Assembly: GCA_022822245.1 (NCBI GenBank)
Contig: JAJECB010000443.1
Location: forward strand, 1 to 11,914
DNA length: 11,914 nucleotides
Source: Gammaproteobacteria bacterium
GTDB lineage: Bacteria > Pseudomonadota > Gammaproteobacteria > HK1
Direction of reading: 5' to 3'
Shown here: one piece after another, positions 7,800-11,914 of the stretch
Layout of the letters: every line of letters begins with the position of its first letter
How positions within the stretch are numbered: the stretch's first letter is position 1
Notes under the pieces: generated by a model
The model's database searches: none
What the model was told of the DNA's origin: nothing
What the model saw: the letters and a program-made list of their open reading frames with translations, nothing else
Program-made: the position numbers and the translations under genes

Positions 7800-8876
7800 A
7801 TGAAGCGAATCAGCGCCAGGCGCATGTCCCGCCGCTCGCTCCTTGCCGGGGCCGGCGCGGCGGCCGCAGGCCTCACCATCATCCCGAGGCTCGGCTGGTC
7901 GGCCGAGGAGGCCAGGCTCAACTTCTACAACTGGGACACCTACATCGGCGAGACCACCCTCGACGACTTCAAGGCCGCCACCGGCATCGAGGTCAAGATG
8001 GACCTCTTCGCCGACAACGACGAGCTCTTCGCGAAGCTCAAGGAAGGGAACCCCGGCTACGACGTGATCGTCCCCACCAACGACTACGTCGAGCGCATGA
8101 TCACGGCGGACATGCTGGAGCCCCTCGACCACTCGAAGATCCCGAACATCGAGAACATCACCCCGGTCTTCCGCGACGCGACGTTCGACCCGGGCCGCAA
8201 GCACAGCCTCCCCTACATGTGGGGGACCATCGGCATCGGCTACCGGAAGTCGAGAGTGAGCGCCACCCCGGAGAGCTGGAAGCACCTCTACGATTCGGAC
8301 GAGTACTCCGGTCGCATCGCGATGCTCGGGGACGGCAGCACCATCGTCGGAATCGGGCTCAAGTACCTCGGATACTCCTACAACGAGACGGACCCGGCCC
8401 GCATCAAGGAGGTCGAGGAGCTCGTCATCCGGCAGAAGCCGCACATCAAGGCGTTCGCCGAAGACAACGGCCAGGACCTCCTCATCTCCGGCGAGGTCGA
8501 CCTCACCATGGAGTGGAACGGGGACATCCTCCAGGTCATGGCCGAGGACGACGACCTCGGCTATTCCGTCCCGAAGGAAGGCGGGCTGCTCTGGGAGGAC
8601 ACCCTGGCGATCCCCAAGGACGCGCCGCATCCCGAGAACGCCCACGCATTCATCAACTTCATCCTCGACGCGGAGGTCGGCGCCGCGATTGCCGACTTCA
8701 TCTACTACGCGACCCCCAACGAGGCGGCGAAGCAGCACCTGTCCGCGGAGTACCTGGAGAATCCCGCGATCTTCCCGCCGCCGTCCGTGGTCGAGATCTC
8801 GGAGACGGACAAGTACCTGGGCGAAGAGCACCAGCGGCTCATCGACGAGACCTGGACGCGCATCCAGGCCGCGTGA
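7800..8876 (+). CDS. potD: Spermidine/putrescine-binding periplasmic protein (PotD/PotF family)
   Basis: A 358-residue secreted solute-binding protein. The N-terminus carries a twin-arginine signal (S10-R11-R12-S13-L14-L15), an alanine-rich hydrophobic stretch and a probable cleavage near A35. The mature part opens with LNFYNWDTYIGE, the hallmark start of PotD/PotF proteins. YDVIVPTNDYVERM, YMWGTIGIGYRKS and MEWNGDILQVM correspond to conserved cleft segments of this family. It would capture polyamines in the periplasm and deliver them to the permease pair encoded downstream. PotD (spermidine-preferring) and PotF (putrescine) types cannot be separated with confidence; the neighbouring PuuA-like enzyme hints at putrescine. 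An unusual 453-base repeat-filled gap separates it from its permease genes. Confidence 0.9.
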   Translation: MKRISARRMSRRSLLAGAGAAAAGLTIIPRLGWSAEEARLNFYNWDTYIGETTLDDFKAATGIEVKMDLFADNDELFAKLKEGNPGYDVIVPTNDYVERMITADMLEPLDHSKIPNIENITPVFRDATFDPGRKHSLPYMWGTIGIGYRKSRVSATPESWKHLYDSDEYSGRIAMLGDGSTIVGIGLKYLGYSYNETDPARIKEVEELVIRQKPHIKAFAEDNGQDLLISGEVDLTMEWNGDILQVMAEDDDLGYSVPKEGGLLWEDTLAIPKDAPHPENAHAFINFILDAEVGAAIADFIYYATPNEAAKQHLSAEYLENPAIFPPPSVVEISETDKYLGEEHQRLIDETWTRIQAA

Positions 8877-8890
8877 CGCGCCGCGAGAGG

Positions 8891-8924
8891 CCGGCCACCG
8901 GGCGCCACGCGCGTCCGGGGCCGG
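8891..8924 (+). terminator. GC-rich hairpin after the binding-protein gene, possible attenuator
   Basis: CCGGCCACCGG (8891-8901) pairs with CCGGGGCCGG (8915-8924) with one bulged base, 15 bases after the stop codon. No T-run follows. A stem here could protect the binding-protein message and reduce read-through into the permeases, as is common for transport operons that need an excess of binding protein. Confidence 0.45.
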
Positions 8925-8981
8925 CGGCCAGGGCCTGTTGGCACCAATGCAGTGCGCCCACGATGCGTGCGGCGGACTGCA

Positions 8982-9068
8982 GGTCGGACTAGCGAAGCGT
9001 AATCCGAGGTTTGTGGCTCAGGAGGCACGCGTCGCACGGGTATCGGATTACGCTTCGCCAATCCGACC
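8982..9068. repeat. Long imperfect palindrome with TAATCCGA core (REP-like)
   Basis: Arms 8982-9007 and 9043-9068 are 26-base complements with two mismatches, separated by 35 bases. The core GCGAAGCGTAATCCGA resembles palindromic intergenic repeats that I recall as common in several proteobacterial genomes. Pairing continues imperfectly outward (GGCGG at 8971 against CCGCC near 9078). An 8-base outer pair, CACCAATG (8942-8949) and CATTGGTG (9123-9130), brackets the block and may mark the ends of the unit. Confidence 0.75.
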
Positions 9069-9112
9069 TGCCGACTACCGCCTTCCGTGGCCTCTGTCCA
9101 ATCATGGTGTCG

Positions 9113-9152
9113 TTTCCGGGCCCATTGGTGTGACCGCGCCCTGGCCCGGAAA
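9113..9152. repeat. 10-base inverted repeat sharing sequence with the repeat element end
   Basis: TTTCCGGGCC (9113-9122) pairs perfectly with GGCCCGGAAA (9143-9152). The same TTTCCGG core occurs at the right ends of both dispersed repeat copies (142-149 and 9312-9318). This may therefore be the remnant of another element end abutting copy 2. Confidence 0.55.
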
Positions 9153-9324
9153 TCTCACCAGCCTTCTGCTGCGGACGCGGATCTGCTCGCTGTGACAAGG
9201 TGTACTCCCTCAAGCCGCTTCGACGTAGTTCGACTACGCCTTCAGCGCCTTTCGGTCCGTGCACCTTGTCACAGCGGCATCTCCACGCCCTCGCGACGAA
9301 AGCTGGTGAGATTTCCGGACTAGA
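9146..9324. repeat. Dispersed palindromic repeat, copy 2 (with terminal inverted repeats)
   Basis: The ends are perfect 17-base inverted repeats: 9146-9162 and 9302-9318 (GCTGGTGAGATTTCCGG). Inside, arms 9188-9205 and 9259-9276 form an 18-base stem with a single T-G pair, and a small hairpin CGTAGT/ACTACG (9224-9229, 9233-9238) sits within it. The part from 9188 on matches copy 1 at the window start. At about 179 bases with no coding potential it looks like a non-autonomous mobile unit or a structured-RNA element. It lies inside the transporter operon and stops 5 bases before the permease start. No clear target-site duplication is visible. Confidence 0.8.
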
Positions 9325-9329
9325 ACGCG

Positions 9330-10250
9330 ATGGACACCTGGCGCACGAATCGGCGAGCGTTCTGGACGTTCTTCCTGCCGCCCACCGCCTGGCTCGTCCT
9401 CTTCTTCCTCGCTCCGCTCGCCCTCGTCTGGGGCTTCAGCTTCGGCGAGAAGCGGGGCCTCGTCGAGATCGCGATCAACGGGACGCTCGAGAACTACATC
9501 CGCGCCCTCGATCCCCTCTACCTCCGGATCTTCGGGAAGTCGTTCTGGTTCGCGGCGCTCACCACTCTCATCTGCCTCGCGGTCGGGCTCCCGGTCGCGA
9601 TCGCCATCACCTTCGCGCCCGGCCGCTGGAAGCCCGTCCTGCTCCTGCTCACGATCCTCCCCTTCTGGACCAATCTCCTCATCCGGACCTACGCCCTCAT
9701 CGCGGTGCTCCGGACGCGCGGCTACGTCAACTTCACCGCGGAGTGGGTGTGGGAGAAGGCGAACGCGGCCCTCGCGTGGATCGGGCTCGGACATCTCCAT
9801 CTCCTCGGCGAGCGCTTCGAGCCGTTCGGGCTGCTCTACAACAACACCGCGGTCGTCTTCGGGCTCGTCTACGTGCACCTACCCTTCATGGTGCTGCCCC
9901 TCTACGCGGCTCTCGACCGGCTCGACCGCTCCTACCTCGAGGCGAGCCTCGACCTCGGGGCAAGCCAGATCCGGACGTTCGCCTCCATCGTCGTGCCCCT
10001 CGCACTCCCCGGAATCATCTCCGGCGTCATCATCACGTTCATCCCGGCCCTCGGCTCCTTCCTCACCCCGGACCTCCTCGGCGGGACGGACAGCCAGATG
10101 ATCGCGAACGTCATCGAGCGCCAGTTCAAGTCCGCGAATGACTGGCCGTTCGGGGCGGCCCTCTCGTTCATCCTCATGTACGTCACGTTCTTCGCGCTCG
10201 CCCTGCGTGCGGTGACGAGCCGCGGGCGCTCCGCGATGGAGGCAGCGTGA
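9330..10250 (+). CDS. potB: Polyamine ABC transporter permease, PotB/PotH type
   Basis: A 306-residue inner-membrane protein with about six hydrophobic segments (near 12-36, 73-95, 102-125, 172-194, 219-241, 277-294). The cytoplasmic EAA loop is present as [19 protein letters not shown] (202-220) followed by VVPLALPGI; it docks the ATPase. The C-terminal segment [10 protein letters not shown] (243-252) is typical of PotB/PotH. It would pair with the next gene product to form the membrane channel. The start codon comes just after the dispersed repeat, and no Shine-Dalgarno site is present within 15 bases upstream, so its ribosome binding region is repeat-derived. The stop overlaps the next start by 4 bases (GTGA). 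Confidence 0.92.
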   Translation: MDTWRTNRRAFWTFFLPPTAWLVLFFLAPLALVWGFSFGEKRGLVEIAINGTLENYIRALDPLYLRIFGKSFWFAALTTLICLAVGLPVAIAITFAPGRWKPVLLLLTILPFWTNLLIRTYALIAVLRTRGYVNFTAEWVWEKANAALAWIGLGHLHLLGERFEPFGLLYNNTAVVFGLVYVHLPFMVLPLYAALDRLDRSYLEASLDLGASQIRTFASIVVPLALPGIISGVIITFIPALGSFLTPDLLGGTDSQMIANVIERQFKSANDWPFGAALSFILMYVTFFALALRAVTSRGRSAMEAA

Positions 10251-11101
10251 GCCGGGCGGCGGCGGATCGGCGGCGCCTCCCGCCCGGGCCGCTCGAGTAC
10301 GGCCGGCGCGCGTGGCTCAGGCTCACCCTGCTCGCGACCTTCGTGTTCCTCTACGCCCCCATCGCGACCCTCATCGCGTTCAGCTTCAACGACAGCCGCC
10401 GCAACATCGTGTGGCGGGGGTTCACCTTCAAGTACTACGAGAAGGCGTGGAACAACGACTCCCTCATCGAGGCGTTCACCAACTCGCTCACCATCGCGTT
10501 CGTCAGCACCCTCGCGAGCACCGTGCTCGGGACCCTCGCGGCGGTCGCCCTGTGGCGGTTCCGGTTCCCGTTCAAGGGCCCGCACGAGGCGGCGATGGCG
10601 CTCCCCATCGTCATCCCCGAGATCTGCATGGGGGTGGCGATGCTCGCGTTCTTCGCCCGCATCGGGTGGCCGACCGGCCTTCCGTGGCCCCTCAACCTCG
10701 GCGCGATCACCATCGCCCACATCTCGTTCAGCTTCCCCTTCGTCGCGGTGGTGGTCCGGGCCCGGCTCGCGAACTTCAACCGCGAGCTCGACGAGGCGGC
10801 GCGCGACCTCGGGGCGTCGGAGTGGCAGGCGTTCCGGGACGTGCTCGTGCCGTGGATGCTCCCGGGGCTCGTGGCGGGGGCGCTCCTCGCGTTCACCCTC
10901 TCGCTCGACGACTTCGTCATCACCTTCTTCACCTCGGGGCCGGACACGGTGACCTTCCCGGTGAAGGTCTACTCGATGGTCCGGTTCTCGGTGACCCCGG
11001 AGGTGAACGCAGCGTCGACGATCCTCATCGCGATCACCCTCGTCATCACCGCCGTCGCGCTCTGGATGCAGGGGCGGACGGGCGCAGGGGACGGCCGATG
11101 A
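10247..11101 (+). CDS. potC: Polyamine ABC transporter permease, PotC/PotI type
   Basis: A 284-residue second permease starting at GTG within the GTGA overlap with the upstream gene. Hydrophobic segments lie near 26-46, 81-102, 115-136, 153-170, 203-222 and 257-274. The EAA loop reads [27 protein letters not shown] (181-207 region). [15 protein letters not shown] (46-60) and [15 protein letters not shown] (218-232) are characteristic of PotC/PotI. It forms the heterodimeric channel with the preceding permease. The last codon overlaps the ATPase start as ATGA, so the three genes are translated as a coupled set. Confidence 0.93.
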   Translation: MSRAAADRRRLPPGPLEYGRRAWLRLTLLATFVFLYAPIATLIAFSFNDSRRNIVWRGFTFKYYEKAWNNDSLIEAFTNSLTIAFVSTLASTVLGTLAAVALWRFRFPFKGPHEAAMALPIVIPEICMGVAMLAFFARIGWPTGLPWPLNLGAITIAHISFSFPFVAVVVRARLANFNRELDEAARDLGASEWQAFRDVLVPWMLPGLVAGALLAFTLSLDDFVITFFTSGPDTVTFPVKVYSMVRFSVTPEVNAASTILIAITLVITAVALWMQGRTGAGDGR

Positions 11102-11914
11102 GTGCGATGAACGAAGGCGCGAGCGAGCGCGGCGCCGCACCGCCCGTGCGGCCGATCGTCGAGATCCGGAGCGTCACCAAGCGTTTCGGGGCGGGCGAGC
11201 CCGCCGTCGACGCGGTGGACCTCGAGATCCCGGAGGGGGAGCTCTTCGCCCTCCTCGGCCCGTCCGGCTGCGGCAAGACGACCCTCCTTCGGATGCTCGC
11301 GGGGTTCGAGACGCCGACCACCGGGGAGATCCGCATCGACGGGGCGGACGTCGCCGGGGTGCCGCCGAACCGCCGGCCGGTCAACATGGTGTTCCAGTCG
11401 TACGCGGTCTTCCCCCACATGAGCGTGTTCGACAACGTGGCCTACGGCCTCAGGGTCACCGGGGTGCCGGCGGCCGAGCGCCGGAAGCGGGTGCGGGAGT
11501 CGCTCGGGCTCGTGCGTCTCGACGGGCTCGAGACGAGGAAGCCCGACCAGCTCTCGGGCGGGCAACGGCAGCGGGTCGCGCTCGCCCGGGCGCTCGTGAA
11601 GCGACCCCGGGTGCTGCTCCTCGACGAACCGCTCTCCGCGCTCGACGCGAAGCTCCGCGAGGCGATGCGCCTCGAGCTCGTCAACCTCCGGATCGCGGTC
11701 GGGATCACCTTCGTCTTCGTCACCCACGATCAGGACGAGGCGCTGTCGATGGCGGACCGGATCGCGGTGATGGAGCACGGGCGGGTGCGGCAGGTGGCGG
11801 ACCCGGCGACCCTCTACGAGCACCCGAGCTGCCGGTTCGTGGCCGATTTCATCGGCAAGGTGAACCTGTTCGAGGGGATGGTGCGCGCGTCGGGGGACGG
11901 CGTGGCCGCGCTGG
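11098..11914 (+). CDS. potA: Polyamine ABC transporter ATP-binding protein, PotA/PotG type (3' end outside window)
   Basis: The first 272 residues are visible and remain open at the window edge. Walker [10 protein letters not shown] (54-62), Q-loop [11 protein letters not shown] (97-107, Q99), signature LSGGQRQR (150-157), Walker B VLLLDEP (170-176), D-loop SALD (178-181) and the switch histidine H208 in VTHDQDEA are all intact, so the ATPase should be active. After the nucleotide-binding domain, [10 protein letters not shown] begins the C-terminal regulatory TOBE region typical of PotA and related importers. It hydrolyses ATP on the cytoplasmic face to drive polyamine uptake. ATG 11098 overlaps the previous stop (ATGA); a second in-frame ATG at 11107 is possible. 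Confidence 0.93.
   Translation, partial: MSAMNEGASERGAAPPVRPIVEIRSVTKRFGAGEPAVDAVDLEIPEGELFALLGPSGCGKTTLLRMLAGFETPTTGEIRIDGADVAGVPPNRRPVNMVFQSYAVFPHMSVFDNVAYGLRVTGVPAAERRKRVRESLGLVRLDGLETRKPDQLSGGQRQRVALARALVKRPRVLLLDEPLSALDAKLREAMRLELVNLRIAVGITFVFVTHDQDEALSMADRIAVMEHGRVRQVADPATLYEHPSCRFVADFIGKVNLFEGMVRASGDGVAAL

Noticed and set aside
1..9324. Strand bias in wobble pairs suggesting which strand of the repeat is transcribed
   Set aside because: The imperfect pairs are mixed: some are G-T on the plus strand and others on the minus strand, so no strand can be chosen.
8877..9329. CRISPR array or integron attC cluster in the repeat-rich gap
   Set aside because: The repeats are inverted and nested rather than regularly spaced direct repeats, and no cassette genes or integrase are present.

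Overview
The window is very GC-rich and densely coded, with almost only G/C in third codon positions. Its stop codons, Shine-Dalgarno sites, Tat signal peptide and polyamine uptake operon fit a free-living, high-GC member of the Pseudomonadota. That placement is inferred from style and gene content only; no rRNA or marker gene is present.

Left part (1-2094): the window opens inside a palindrome-rich repeat. A two-gene module follows: a winged-helix/minimal-nucleotidyltransferase fusion overlapping a small HEPN-like protein. It resembles the MntA/HepT type of toxin-antitoxin pair, and a cluster of GGGCA/TGCCC half-sites sits on its start. A YjlB-like cupin gene comes next, ending in a convergent gap that holds a nested hairpin.

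Middle part (2095-5964, minus strand): a Gfo/Idh/MocA-family NAD(P)-dependent oxidoreductase with a strong ribosome binding site. Upstream of it is a long molybdopterin oxidoreductase of the DMSO-reductase superfamily. That reading frame is intact over about 805 codons except for one in-frame TGA at codon 378, so the gene is either inactivated by a point mutation, read through, or carries a sequence error. Three hairpins lie in the gap between the two genes.

Right part (6312-11914, plus strand): a polyamine locus. A glutamine-synthetase-family enzyme of the glutamate-putrescine ligase type is followed by a Tat-exported spermidine/putrescine-binding protein, two permeases joined by a 4-base overlap, and an ATPase that overlaps the second permease and runs off the window. 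Together they would take up polyamines and gamma-glutamylate them for catabolism.

The most unusual signal is non-coding. The 453-base gap between the binding protein and the first permease is packed with nested inverted repeats. One block (9146-9324) has perfect 17-base terminal inverted repeats and is a second copy of the repeat at the window start. The two copies differ in their long stem, but four of the base pairs differ on both sides so that pairing is kept. This is covariation evidence for a selected or mechanistically required hairpin.
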